From Collinsella sp. An2 (GTDB lineage: Bacteria > Actinomycetota > Coriobacteriia > Coriobacteriales > Coriobacteriaceae), in the NCBI RefSeq assembly GCF_002160065.1, contig NZ_NFJW01000001.1, positions 1 through 64,000 on the forward strand: DNA of 64,000 bases. Direction: 5' to 3'. The notes below the pieces were generated by a model. That model ran no database searches. It was not told where the DNA came from and was given only the letters and a program-made list of their open reading frames with translations. The position numbers were made by a program, and so were the translations under genes. Positions 1 to 9,865 of this stretch are shown piece after piece (position 1 is the first letter of the stretch; every line of letters starts with the position of its first letter).

Positions 1-261
1 AGGCCGGGGAGGGACCCGTCAAAGCATCCGGTATCCGGTTCTCAAGGTGCAACGGTCCAAACTGAAGATTCCTGAAAGTTCTCAGCGCCTTGGTCTTGAC
101 TTCATATAGCTGGTCTCCTCCTTGGTTCGATCTGGCGCGGCGTCGCGCCCGGTCCATTGGCCTTTTAGTGTACTACCTTACCTGCCGCAGGCGCGGTTTC
201 CATCGGGTTCTCTATGCTGGGGTACGCGGCAGCGCGTCCCGCCGACGTGGCCCCGGCGCAA
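1..261 (-). other. possible rRNA operon leader or spacer
   Basis: No convincing protein gene is visible here. Read on the minus strand, about positions 50-25 contain TTGAGAACCGG preceded by TTGCACC. This resembles the boxA-like TTGAGAACT element found in actinobacterial rRNA leaders and 16S-23S spacers. An rRNA gene would then lie outside the window to the left, transcribed leftward. A minus-strand ribosome-binding-like AAGGAGG near 132-126 precedes only a 7-codon frame. There is no 16S 3' end in the stretch, so a 16S-23S spacer right after 16S is unlikely. Weak call. Confidence 0.25.
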
Positions 262-289
262 GAAAAACGGCGACCCCATTGGGGCCGCC
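262..289 (-). terminator. rho-independent terminator of trxA
   Basis: On the minus strand a GC-rich stem (269-277 pairing with 281-289, 3-nt loop) is followed by a run of T (268-264). It lies about 95 bases downstream of the trxA stop. Confidence 0.8.
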
Positions 290-382
290 GCCAAGGAAGG
301 GGACGAATGTTGCTGCAGGGCGGGCATAGGAATCAGCCTCGCCGTGCGGGTTCCGCCGGCTGGTGATGCGGGGCATCGAGGA

Positions 383-703
383 CTAGAGCGCCTTCTCGAG
401 CTCGGCCATGAGGCGGGCCTTCGGCATGGCTCCGACCGTGCGCATGGCCTCCTTGCCGCCTTTCAGCATCACGAGCGTGGGAATGGACATGACGCCATAC
501 TCCATGGCGATGTCCTGATTGTCGTCGACGTTGCACTTGGCGACCTTGATTTTGCCGGCCAGGTCGTCGGCAATCTCGTCGACGATCGGCGAGAGCGTGC
601 GGCAGGGGCCGCACCAAGGTGCCCAGAAGTCAATGAGGACAGGAAGCTCTTCGGTCAGCAGGGCGTCGAACGTGCTGGCGTTGACTTCGGTGATGGTTGC
701 CAT
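383..703 (-). CDS. trxA: thioredoxin
   Basis: A 106-residue thioredoxin: a cytoplasmic dithiol-disulfide oxidoreductase that passes electrons from thioredoxin reductase to target proteins. The active-site motif WCGPC is present in the expected context (FWAPWCGPC), followed by the conserved cis-proline region (SIPTLVMLKGG). Length is typical of the family. The reading frame stays open upstream, but the start at 703 is chosen because TAGGAGGAA lies just before it and the protein then begins with the normal first beta strand. It is a single-gene unit, divergent from the unknown gene at 864 and closed by the terminator at 262-289. Confidence 0.96.
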   Translation of the reverse strand: MATITEVNASTFDALLTEELPVLIDFWAPWCGPCRTLSPIVDEIADDLAGKIKVAKCNVDDNQDIAMEYGVMSIPTLVMLKGGKEAMRTVGAMPKARLMAELEKAL

Positions 704-863
704 GGTTCCTCCTATGGATATCGGCAGTACCGGGTATGTCACTTCGGTCAGGTTATACCCATCCGTTCCTGACGATTGCACATCAAATGGGGACGTTATT
801 TTTACCGGCGCAACCGGCTGGAGCCGCCCCGGCGTACAATGGCCCCAGGAGAAAGGGGCCTCT

Positions 864-1448
864 ATGGTGGTAACCTCGCACGACCGGACGCAGGCTATTG
901 TGGACGCAACCAAGCAGGAGCTCGAGGGCCTTGCAAGGCGGGGCGTCGTGGCGATGGGCAATGCGTTCTCTTCAATCGTGATGGTCAAGGGCATCCTCAA
1001 CGACGGCGAGCGCGGGGGAGGCACCCTGCTGGCGGGGGCCGACGGGGCGGCGCTTCGTGCGGCGCTGGAGCGTCTGGGGTATGCTCCCGAGGATTTCTGC
1101 GGGCTTGCGGCCGTGGCCGGCGCGGCAGAGGAGGGCTTTGCCGCGGCCGATGAGGGGGAGCTGTTGCCCGCTCCGGTCTTCCGAGAGGCGCTTGAGGCGC
1201 TCGACCCCGAGGCCGTGGTGCTGCTTGACGACGTCGCCACCCATGCAATGCGCGAGGCCTACGCAGACGCCCTGGCGGCTATCGAGGATTTCAACGCCGC
1301 GATGCTCGAGCCGGGGCTGGTGGTGCCCGTGCTGGGCAGGCGCGTGCTGGCGCTCGACGGCTTTGAGGCGGCGCTTGCCGACCCGCGCGCCAAACAGCGC
1401 GCATGGGCGTATCTCAAGCAGCTGCCCCCGCTTGGGGCGCCGTATTAG
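864..1448 (+). CDS. conserved hypothetical protein, 194 aa
   Basis: The start at 864 is supported by an AGGAGAAAGGGG ribosome-binding site. The protein is soluble, acidic and alanine-rich with no signal peptide or membrane segment. Visible blocks include VAMGNAFSSIVMVKGILND near the N-terminus, a glycine-rich turn (GERGGGTLL), and a C-terminal region ending KQRAWAYLKQLPPLGAPY. The GNAFS...VKG block and the C-terminal block are vaguely like uracil-DNA-glycosylase-type alpha/beta proteins, but I cannot see diagnostic catalytic residues and assign no function. Codon use matches its neighbours. It stands alone, divergent from trxA and about 200 bases before nadA. Confidence 0.75.
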   Translation: MVVTSHDRTQAIVDATKQELEGLARRGVVAMGNAFSSIVMVKGILNDGERGGGTLLAGADGAALRAALERLGYAPEDFCGLAAVAGAAEEGFAAADEGELLPAPVFREALEALDPEAVVLLDDVATHAMREAYADALAAIEDFNAAMLEPGLVVPVLGRRVLALDGFEAALADPRAKQRAWAYLKQLPPLGAPY

Positions 1449-1553
1449 GAGGCGTCCCCGGCCTTGGTAGGCTGCCCCTGCCAAGATAGGCCCTTGGCTC
1501 CGTCGCATCCCGATTCTCAACGTATGGCCCCGCCGTTTGTCAATGCTCTGTAC

Positions 1554-1614
1554 TGTCTTGTCATGTGTCTTGTCAGCTGTAAAGGCAGGTGCCATACTGT
1601 CACCCGTTGTCTTG
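1554..1614 (+). promoter_or_regulatory. nadA promoter with candidate NiaR operator
   Basis: Two exact copies of TGTCTTGTCA occur at 1554-1563 and 1566-1575, 12 bases apart, and a third partial copy (GTTGTCTTG) lies at about 1606-1614. A plausible sigma-70 promoter overlaps them: -35 TTGTCA at 1570-1575 and -10 CATACT at 1593-1598, with a 17-base spacer. Because the operon encodes NAD synthesis and is followed by niaR, these repeats are a good candidate for the NiaR binding site. That link is inference. Confidence 0.5.
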
Positions 1615-1651
1615 CGGGCACGCCATGCCCGAATCGCAAGGACGGTGTCAT

Positions 1652-2710
1652 ATGGATAGACCGGAAGAACGCGGTGGCGCACAGGGCCATCCGTCTCAGC
1701 GGGGGAGCGCTGCGTCCCCGATGATTGATAGCGCGCCGGCGGGCGGCACTCAGGGCTTTACGCCGAAGGGTGGCCTACAGGCTTTCGCAACGCGCGGTAC
1801 TTCGGAGCTGCTTCGCGAGCTCGATGAGCTCAAGCGCCAACACGACGCGGTGGTGCTCGCCCACTACTACGTGGGCGCCGAGGTGCAGCGGGCGGCCGAT
1901 TTCGTGGGAGACTCCTTTGCTCTGGCGAGGTTGGCCACGACGGTGCCGCAGCGCACCCTCGTGATCGCCGGCGTCTCGTTTATGGCCGAGAGCATGAAGC
2001 TCCTGAATCCCGATAAGCGGGTGCTTGCCCCCGACCTTTCTGCAGATTGCCCCATGGCCCACATGGTGAACCCCGAGACGGTGCGCCGGGCGCGGGAGCG
2101 CTACGGCGACGACCTGGCCGTCGTGTGCTATGTGAACTCGACGGCCGAGATTAAAAGCTGGAGCGACGTGTGTGTGACCTCGTCGAACGCGGTGAAGATC
2201 GTGCGCAACCTTTCCCAGCATCATGTGCTGTTTATTCCGGATGAGCATCTGGGGCGCTATGTCGCGCGCCAGGTGCCCGAGAAGCATGTGATCCTCAATG
2301 ATGGGTGCTGCCCCTTCCATGCACAGATTACTGCACAGGAGGTTCGGGCGCTCAAGCAGGCGCACCCAGATGCCCCCGTGCTTGCGCATCCCGAGTGCGC
2401 TTCCGAGGTGCTCGAGCTCGCCGATATCGTGGGTTCTACGGCCGAGATTATCGACGCGGCCGCCGCAAGCGATGCCCAAGAGTTCATCGTGGTCACCATG
2501 GCTGGAGTGCAGGCAGAGCTCGAGCGTCGCTGCGGGGCAGACAGGCGCTTCTATTTCACGGGCACGTCGCGCTGTCCGGAGATGGACAAGCTCACGCTGG
2601 AAAAGCTTGTGGCGTGCCTGCGCGACGGCACCGGCGAGGTGCCCATGCCGGCCTGCGCCGGCCAGGCGGCGGCAACGCTCGACCGCATGCTTGCATACGC
2701 GGCGCGCTGA
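1652..2710 (+). CDS. nadA: quinolinate synthase A
   Basis: Condenses iminoaspartate (from NadB) with dihydroxyacetone phosphate to quinolinate, using an oxygen-sensitive 4Fe-4S cluster. Family blocks are clear: AHYYVGAEVQ near the N-terminus, SADCPMAHMV, NSTAEIKSWSDVCVTSSNAVKI, ILNDGCCPFHAQI, and AHPECASEV. Candidate cluster cysteines lie in SADCPMA, HPEC and TSRCPEMDK. The start at 1652 (352 aa) is chosen for AAGGA about 9 bases upstream. Starts at 1625 or 1721 are possible, since the first 40 residues are poorly conserved and low in structure. First gene of nadABC; nadB follows after 10 bases. Confidence 0.96.
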   Translation: MDRPEERGGAQGHPSQRGSAASPMIDSAPAGGTQGFTPKGGLQAFATRGTSELLRELDELKRQHDAVVLAHYYVGAEVQRAADFVGDSFALARLATTVPQRTLVIAGVSFMAESMKLLNPDKRVLAPDLSADCPMAHMVNPETVRRARERYGDDLAVVCYVNSTAEIKSWSDVCVTSSNAVKIVRNLSQHHVLFIPDEHLGRYVARQVPEKHVILNDGCCPFHAQITAQEVRALKQAHPDAPVLAHPECASEVLELADIVGSTAEIIDAAAASDAQEFIVVTMAGVQAELERRCGADRRFYFTGTSRCPEMDKLTLEKLVACLRDGTGEVPMPACAGQAAATLDRMLAYAAR

Positions 2711-2720
2711 GGGGGCAACA

Positions 2721-4331
2721 ATGCAGACCGACAGGGACATCACGAGCCCGATTTGCAGCCAAGCAGGGTGCCTGCCACGCGACCTGACGTGCGATGTGGT
2801 GATCGTGGGATGCGGCGTCGCGGGGCTCTATACGGCGCTCTCGTTGCCGCAGGGCACCAAGACGATCATGCTGTCCAAAGGCGCGATCGACGAATGCGAT
2901 TCCATGCTGGCCCAGGGCGGCATCTGCGTGCTGCCCGAGGCCGAGGACTACGACGCCTATACCGAGGACACCATGCGCGCCGGCCATTACGAGAACCGGC
3001 GCGAGAGCGTCGACATCCTGCTGCGGTCCAGCAGAAGCGCCATCAACGACCTTCTGGCGCTTGGGGTGGATCTGGAGCGCGCTGCGGACGGCTCGCTGGC
3101 ATTTACCCGCGAGGGCGCGCACAGCCGGCCGCGCATCTGCTATCACGCGGACGTTACGGGGCAGGCGATCACCTCGAAGCTTCTGGAGCGCGTGCGTGAG
3201 CTGCCCTGGGTGACCATCGTGGAGCATATGGCCTGCATCGACCTGCTTGAGGATGCGGCAGCTGCCGAAGCGGGTGGCGCGGCGGACGCGGCGGCAGCCG
3301 CGGCAAACGATGTGGCGAGCCCCGCCTCCGGCGTGGCGCCGCGCTGTACGGGCGTGGTCGCGGTTCCGGTGACCGAAGGCGCCTCGACGCGCAAGGCTTC
3401 CGAGCTCGCCGGACGCGCGCCAGAGGACTCAGTGAACATCCACGCCCGCGCCGTCGTGCTCGCGACGGGCGGCATTGGCGGGCTCTATGAGCGTTCGACC
3501 AACTATCCCCAGCTTACGGGTGATGCCTGCGATATCGCTGCGGCTCATGGCGCCGTGCTGGAGCACATGGATTACGTGCAGATCCATCCCACAAGCCTCT
3601 ACGAGGGGCCCCAGGCGACCGGCCGCGCGTTCTTGATTTCGGAGTCTTGTCGCGGCGAGGGCGCGGTGCTGCTCAACCGGGCAGGGGAACGCTTTTGTGA
3701 CGAGTTGCAGCCGCGAGATGTGGTGACCGCAGCCATCCAGCGTCAGATGGAGCTCGACGACATGCCCTATGTGAGGCTTTCGTTTGAACGGGTGCCCGAC
3801 GATGTGATTCGAGGCCATTTCGCCAACATCTACGAGCATTGCCTAGCTGCTGGATACGACCTGTGTCACGAGCCCATTCCTGTGGTGCCGGCGCAGCACT
3901 ACTTCATGGGCGGCATCCACGTAGACCGCGACTCTGCGACGACGGTGCCCGGTCTCTATGCCGTGGGCGAGACCAGCTGCACGGGCGTGCACGGCAAGAA
4001 CCGTCTGGCAAGCAACAGTCTGCTCGAGGCGCTCGTGTTCGCACGGCGTGCCGCGTTTCGCATTGCAAAGGGAGAGAGCCTGCCGGTGGAGTGCGTAGGC
4101 GAGCCACCGCTCGATGGGCGCCATCGTGCGACCGGGTCGTATCGTTCGGGGCTGGACGTGCTGACGCGCGACGAGGGGGCGTCTCCCGCTGGCACCGCGG
4201 CGAAGGCGGGCGCGCGTCCCGGTGCAAATGGGACATGCGGCCCGAGAAGCGACGCCCGTACGGCTGCTGCAGAATACGACGCCGCCGCGCTGCTTGTGAC
4301 GGCCGGCAACACAAGGGAGGAAGTCCGATGA
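2721..4331 (+). CDS. nadB: L-aspartate oxidase
   Basis: Flavoprotein that oxidises L-aspartate to iminoaspartate for NadA; in an anaerobe fumarate is the likely electron acceptor. The N-terminus carries the FAD dinucleotide motif (VVIVGCGVAGLYTALSL). The succinate dehydrogenase/fumarate reductase-type block MLAQGGICV follows. HPTSLYEGP, SESCRGEGAVLLN and the C-terminal FMGGIHVD...GLYAVGETSCTGVHGKNRLASNSLLEALVF are all present. An alanine-rich insert of about 40 residues (positions 180-230) is longer than usual. At 536 aa it has a normal size but a short helical C-terminal domain. The start at 2721 follows GAGGGGG; the stop overlaps the nadC start (ATGA at 4328-4331). Confidence 0.96.
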   Translation: MQTDRDITSPICSQAGCLPRDLTCDVVIVGCGVAGLYTALSLPQGTKTIMLSKGAIDECDSMLAQGGICVLPEAEDYDAYTEDTMRAGHYENRRESVDILLRSSRSAINDLLALGVDLERAADGSLAFTREGAHSRPRICYHADVTGQAITSKLLERVRELPWVTIVEHMACIDLLEDAAAAEAGGAADAAAAAANDVASPASGVAPRCTGVVAVPVTEGASTRKASELAGRAPEDSVNIHARAVVLATGGIGGLYERSTNYPQLTGDACDIAAAHGAVLEHMDYVQIHPTSLYEGPQATGRAFLISESCRGEGAVLLNRAGERFCDELQPRDVVTAAIQRQMELDDMPYVRLSFERVPDDVIRGHFANIYEHCLAAGYDLCHEPIPVVPAQHYFMGGIHVDRDSATTVPGLYAVGETSCTGVHGKNRLASNSLLEALVFARRAAFRIAKGESLPVECVGEPPLDGRHRATGSYRSGLDVLTRDEGASPAGTAAKAGARPGANGTCGPRSDARTAAAEYDAAALLVTAGNTREEVR

Positions 4332-5185
4332 ATCCGGTAACGATGAAGCTGGTGGGCGATGACGCGATTCTGCGCGCCCTTCGAGAGGACATCACGTACG
4401 AAGATGTGAGCACCATGGCGGTATGTCCCGAGGCGCGATCTGCCGAGGTCCAGCTTATTGCCAAGGCGGCGGGGGTCATTGCCGGGCTCGACGTGTTCGC
4501 CCGAACGTTTGCGCTGCTTGACGAGAGCTCGTGGGTCGATGTGCGCGTGCAGGACGGCGAGGAAGTCGAGCCGGGGCAGCTGCTCGCCGTAGTTGTCGGC
4601 GACGTGCGCGCCCTGCTCTCGGGCGAGCGTGTTGCCCTGAACTTTCTGCAGCGCATGAGCGGTATCGCCACCTATACGCGGCGCATGGTGCGTGCGCTCG
4701 AGGGGACGAAGACCGTGCTGGTGGACACGCGCAAGACCACGCCGGGCCTGCGCATCTTCGAGCGCGAGGCCGTGCGGCTGGGAGGGGGATGCAACCATCG
4801 CTTCAACCTTTCGACGGCGGTCATGCTCAAGGACAACCATATCGATGCGGCGGGCGGCGTCACGCAGGCCGTTCGCGCGGTCCGCGCGCGGGCACCGTTC
4901 ACCTGCACCGTAGAGGTGGAATGCGAGAGCCTGGACATGGTTCGCGAGGCGGTCGATGCCGGCGCGGATATCATCATGCTCGACAACATGGGGCACGATG
5001 AGATGGCGTCCGCGATCGAGCTTATCGCCGGTCGGGCAAAGACCGAGGTGTCGGGCAATGTCGATGCTCAGAACATTCGCTCCCTGGCAGACCTGGGCGT
5101 CGACTACATATCATCGGGCGCGCTGACGCATTCGGCGCCGATTCTGGACGTGTCGCTGAAGCATCTTCGCATGCTGGACGCGTGA
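4328..5185 (+). CDS. nadC: nicotinate-nucleotide pyrophosphorylase (carboxylating)
   Basis: Converts quinolinate and PRPP to nicotinate mononucleotide, the third step of de novo NAD synthesis. Recognisable segments are GEDITYEDVS-like REDITYEDVSTMAV at the N-terminus, LNFLQRMSGIATYTRRMV, the substrate-binding block VDTRKTTPGLRIFEREAV, GGGCNHRFNLSTAVMLKDNHI, VEVECESLDM, and the C-terminal barrel motif VDYISSGALTHSA. It has 285 residues, the standard length. The start overlaps the nadB stop by four bases, so the two are translationally coupled. Confidence 0.97.
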   Translation: MNPVTMKLVGDDAILRALREDITYEDVSTMAVCPEARSAEVQLIAKAAGVIAGLDVFARTFALLDESSWVDVRVQDGEEVEPGQLLAVVVGDVRALLSGERVALNFLQRMSGIATYTRRMVRALEGTKTVLVDTRKTTPGLRIFEREAVRLGGGCNHRFNLSTAVMLKDNHIDAAGGVTQAVRAVRARAPFTCTVEVECESLDMVREAVDAGADIIMLDNMGHDEMASAIELIAGRAKTEVSGNVDAQNIRSLADLGVDYISSGALTHSAPILDVSLKHLRMLDA

Positions 5186-5370
5186 CGCTGGACGAGGTGC
5201 GGCAGGGCGTATAGCATGCGGGTTGCGCGTGCGGGCAGGTGCCGGTGCTTCGGGTACGCGGTGCGGCGCCGCGCTAACCGGAGTGCGTGCCGCGGCGGGA
5301 TGCTTTACCGTGGCGTCTGGGCGCCATGATGGCGCGGGCTGAGATTCTTGGTGTGGGAGGTTGAGCTGAC

Positions 5371-5925
5371 ATGACGGGATCCGAGCGCAGGGATGCCATC
5401 CTGGGGGCGTTGCGTGCCGCCAGCAAGCCGCTCCCAGGAAGCGCCCTGGCGCGTCTTGGCGGCGTAAGCCGCCAGGTGGTGGTGCAGGACATCGCGCTGC
5501 TTCGAGCCGACGGGCACGACATCGCCGCGACCAACCGCGGGTATGTGCTGCGCGATGCCGAGGATGCGACGCGTCCGGTGCGCCTGTTCAAGGTGCGTCA
5601 TACCGCCGAGCAGCTGGAAGATGAGCTCACCTGCATCGTCGATCTGGGCGGCGAGGTGCTCGACGTGACCGTGAACCATCGCGTGTATGGCAAGATTTCC
5701 GCTCCGCTGGGCGTGAGGAGCAGGCGCGATGTTGAGCAGTATCTCGAAGGCATTCGAACGGGGAAGAGTTACCCGCTCATGACGGTGACGAGCGGATATC
5801 ACTTCCATCGCGTCGCAGCGGATTCGCCTGAGGTGCTCGACGAGATCGAGGCTGCGCTGCGGGCGCGTGGGTACCTGGCGCCCATGCTGCCCTATGAGCA
5901 GGAGGCCGCGTCTTCGGGGTTATGA
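5371..5925 (+). CDS. niaR: niacin-responsive transcriptional repressor NiaR
   Basis: A 184-residue regulator with an N-terminal helix-turn-helix (about residues 5-60; LARLGGVSRQVVVQDIALLRADG) and a C-terminal 3H domain. The conserved histidines of that domain are visible in KVRHTAEQLEDE, VTVNHRVYGKI and TSGYHFHRVA. The family binds nicotinic acid as co-repressor and shuts off NAD synthesis and niacin uptake genes. Its place right after nadC (185-base gap, own GGGAGG site) fits control of nadABC through the repeats at 1554-1614. The spacing leaves room for a separate promoter. Confidence 0.93.
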   Translation: MTGSERRDAILGALRAASKPLPGSALARLGGVSRQVVVQDIALLRADGHDIAATNRGYVLRDAEDATRPVRLFKVRHTAEQLEDELTCIVDLGGEVLDVTVNHRVYGKISAPLGVRSRRDVEQYLEGIRTGKSYPLMTVTSGYHFHRVAADSPEVLDEIEAALRARGYLAPMLPYEQEAASSGL

Positions 5926-6226
5926 GACTTTGACAAAAAGCGCGCCTAATCTTGCGCTGCTCCCCGATTTCCGATGCTAGGAGAAACTCGTTTCGTTTTT
6001 ATGCAGTTGTTTTCAGAAATTCCGAGTAGACCGCCTTCTCAGGCCCTTGAATCCTGGCCTTTTGTCGACGAAATCGGCCGTCTACTCGGGGATTCCCGAA
6101 CTAACTGCATAAAAACGAAACGAGTTTCTGAAATGCTTCTCGTAACCCACTGTTACTGGCGTCGAGAGCCACTCTTGAGCCCGTTCGCGTATACAGGGCG
6201 AAGCGCCTTCGCAGAAACAGGGCTAA
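5926..6226. other. gene-free region holding a long inverted repeat
   Basis: No gene is supported between niaR and the ferredoxin terminator. The region is dominated by the 148-base inverted-repeat element described at 5982-6129; outside it I see nothing specific. Confidence 0.7.
5982..6129. repeat. long inverted-repeat element, copy 1 (27-bp arms)
   Basis: Arms 5982-6008 and 6103-6129 are perfect 27-bp reverse complements. Exactly 13 bases inside each arm lies a second complementary pair, CCGAGTAGAC (6022-6031) with GTCTACTCGG (6080-6089). The 48-base apical region can form a third small stem (AGGCC 6041-6045 with GGCCT 6056-6060). The element sits between convergent genes niaR and the ferredoxin. 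The same architecture with different arm sequence occurs at 27869-28017. There is no long T-run, so it is not a simple terminator. Confidence 0.9.
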
Positions 6227-6254
6227 TTAAAAAGGGCTCCCCGAAGGGAGCCCC
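6227..6254 (-). terminator. rho-independent terminator of the ferredoxin gene
   Basis: On the minus strand GGGGCTCCC pairs with GGGAGCCC across a tiny loop and is followed by TTTTT. It lies about 25 bases downstream of the ferredoxin stop. Confidence 0.9.
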
Positions 6255-6277
6255 GAGCTTGCGATAGCGATGGACTA

Positions 6278-6463
6278 CTAGTCCTCGGCGATCTCGGTGA
6301 TCGCGCCGGCCGGGCAAGACTCCTGGCAAACGCCGCAGGCGATGCAAGAATCCTCGTCGACTACGGTCGCGACGTCCTGGACCTCGAGAACGCCCTGGGG
6401 GCAGTCGTCAACGCAGACGCCACAGGCGATGCACTCATCGGCATCGATAACGGGATGTGCCAT
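6278..6463 (-). CDS. 2[4Fe-4S] bacterial-type ferredoxin
   Basis: A 61-residue clostridial-type ferredoxin, a low-potential electron carrier in anaerobic metabolism. Two CxxCxxCxxxCP motifs are complete: CIACGVCVDDCP and CIACGVCQESCP. The protein is acidic and ends EIAED. The start at 6463 is supported by GAGGAGG on the minus strand just upstream. It forms its own transcription unit and ends at the strong terminator 6227-6254. Confidence 0.95.
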   Translation of the reverse strand: MAHPVIDADECIACGVCVDDCPQGVLEVQDVATVVDEDSCIACGVCQESCPAGAITEIAED

Positions 6464-6835
6464 AGTTTCCTCCTCTGTTCGTGCCCGATGCCGTAGGCGA
6501 TGTGACATCGAGTCGTGTGGCTTCAATATACCCCGAGACGACTTCAATGCAACCCCTTGCGCCCAGCTTTTCATACCGTTCGCCGAGTAAGCCACGGCTT
6601 ACTGCCTGCGGGTTTGCTGTCGGTGCGGGAACGCTGGAACAAGGCGCGCCCGCCAAACGAGGGGGTTCAAATGCCAGGTGAGATTACTTGCTTGTCCATC
6701 AAACAAAAAATCTTATATGAATTGACTTAGATTTTGTATATAAGTCGGCTCAGGGGGATATGATAGAGAGCGAACGAACAGAGACGTGCCGGGCACGAGC
6801 GAAAGGATGCCCGGCAACGAAGGAAGGGATTATCC
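6464..6835 (+). promoter_or_regulatory. dnaK upstream region and leader
   Basis: No gene is seen in this 372-base stretch. It holds a small hairpin (AGTAAGCC 6586-6593 with GGCTTACT 6596-6603), the heat-shock element at 6708-6740, and a leader hairpin (TGCCGGGCA 6787-6795 with TGCCCGGCA 6808-6816) just before the dnaK ribosome-binding site GGAAGGGA. A candidate promoter is TTGTCC (near 6693) and TATATG (near 6714), 16 bases apart. Confidence 0.55.
6708..6740 (+). promoter_or_regulatory. heat-shock element shared with clpB
   Basis: AAATCTTATAT, six bases, then ACTTAGATTTTGTATA. The same two blocks with the same 6-base gap lie upstream of clpB at 49336-49368 (28 of 33 bases identical). The dnaK copy continues to TAAG, giving the imperfect palindrome CTTAGAT-N5-ATATAAG. 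HspR is encoded in the same operon and normally binds inverted repeats at dnaK and clpB promoters, so this is a likely HspR operator, although it differs from the classical HAIR sequence. Confidence 0.6.
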
Positions 6836-8731
<1,896 letters not shown>

Positions 8732-8733
8732 TC

Positions 8734-9603
8734 ATGCCCGCCCGGAATGCTCGCACGGAGGCGGCCGCCGCTGCCGCCTCCGCTGACTCTGAGGAGAAGG
8801 ACGTGAAAATTCCCGTAGAGGCCGCCGACGAGGCAACGGACGCGGCCCAGACCAACGAAGACGTCAAGCCCGAGGCCGATGGTGCCCAGACGGTCGAGCA
8901 GGCCGAGAAGGAGCAGACCATGACCGAGGAGGAGATGGTCGAGGCGGCCATTCGCGCCGGCGAGGAAGCGGCCGACAACGACTTCAAGCTCAAGTGCGAG
9001 CAGGCGGAGCAGAAGCTCGCCGATGCCCAGCGTGAGCTAGCCGAGGCCAAGGAGGCCAAGGAGGCTGCCGAGAGCCGAGCGCACGATGCGGTCGACCGCA
9101 TGGCGCGACTGCAGGCGGATTGGGAGAACTTCCGCCGCCGCACCGCCCAGGAGCGCCTGGCCGAGCAGAGCCGTGCGACCGAGAAGCTCGTGACCGCGCT
9201 GCTGCCTGTCCTCGACGACATGGAGCGCGCTATCGACCATGCCCGCTCGCAGGAGATGGACGAGGCGTTCTCGCAGTTCGTCGATGGCGTCGAGGCGGTC
9301 CACACCAAGATGCTCGACGTGTTCTCGCACGAGGGCGTCGAGGCAATCGATCCCAAGGGCGAGCCGTTCAACCCGCTCGAGCACCAGGCCGTTGGTCGCG
9401 TCGAGGACGCCGACCAATACGACGAGACAGTGAACGACGTGTACCAGAAGGGGTACCGCATGGCAGACCGCGTGTTGCGCTCGGCTATGGTCACCGTCAC
9501 GTACGGCGGAGCAAAGCGACCGGCTGAAGACGCGGAGCCGAAGGATGCGGCGGAAGACGCCGACGCCTCGGCAGAGGACGCGCCCGAGGCGACGGAAGCG
9601 TAA
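8734..9603 (+). CDS. grpE: nucleotide exchange factor GrpE
   Basis: Promotes ADP release from DnaK. The protein has 289 residues, long for the family. The first 85 residues are an acidic, low-complexity extension, then a coiled coil (residues about 85-130, FKLKCEQAEQKLADAQRELAE), then the conserved core ARLQADWENFRRRTAQE, LLPVLDDMERAI, FNPLEHQAV and VYQKGYRMADRVLRSAMVTV. An acidic tail ends the protein. It starts two bases after the dnaK stop with only a weak AGGA upstream, implying translational coupling. A strong terminator follows. Confidence 0.96.
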   Translation: MPARNARTEAAAAAASADSEEKDVKIPVEAADEATDAAQTNEDVKPEADGAQTVEQAEKEQTMTEEEMVEAAIRAGEEAADNDFKLKCEQAEQKLADAQRELAEAKEAKEAAESRAHDAVDRMARLQADWENFRRRTAQERLAEQSRATEKLVTALLPVLDDMERAIDHARSQEMDEAFSQFVDGVEAVHTKMLDVFSHEGVEAIDPKGEPFNPLEHQAVGRVEDADQYDETVNDVYQKGYRMADRVLRSAMVTVTYGGAKRPAEDAEPKDAAEDADASAEDAPEATEA

Positions 9604-9610
9604 GACGACG

Positions 9611-9641
9611 GGGCTCCGGGCCAATCTCCGGAGCCCTTTTT
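9611..9641 (+). terminator. terminator after grpE
   Basis: GGGCTCCGG (9611-9619) pairs with CCGGAGCCC (9628-9636), followed by TTTTT. It separates dnaK-grpE from dnaJ-hspR, so dnaJ may depend on read-through or on a promoter in the 224-base gap 9642-9865. Confidence 0.9.
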
Positions 9642-9865
9642 GCGTGTGTCCCTTTTGCCTGGTCGGACGTCATCCAAGGCAGGTGGGGCGCACGGCTGAA
9701 CGCGACAGCGCGCAAAGCTTGGCGATGCGGGGCCACGAGGCCCGGCATGAGCGACGCGGCGGCCGGCCGTAAAGAGCGGCTGGCAGGCGCGCCCGCGCGT
9801 TGTCGAGAGTAGGACCTAAGAGCTGCCGCCTGTGAGGGCGGCGACAGCATGAAAGGAGGCAGGCG

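Noticed and set aside
1-120. 16S-23S spacer following a 16S gene
   Set aside because: The boxA-like sequence fits, but no 16S 3' end (anti-Shine-Dalgarno) is present upstream of it on the minus strand; only a low-confidence leader call is kept.
383-1240. Extended 285-residue version of thioredoxin
   Set aside because: The upstream part is Ser/Ala-rich shadow of the opposite gene; a strong AGGAGG and the normal thioredoxin N-terminus support the start at 703.
5982-6129. Insertion sequence or MITE
   Set aside because: The outer arms differ completely between the two copies, while a mobile element would keep its ends; no target duplication is seen next to the arms.
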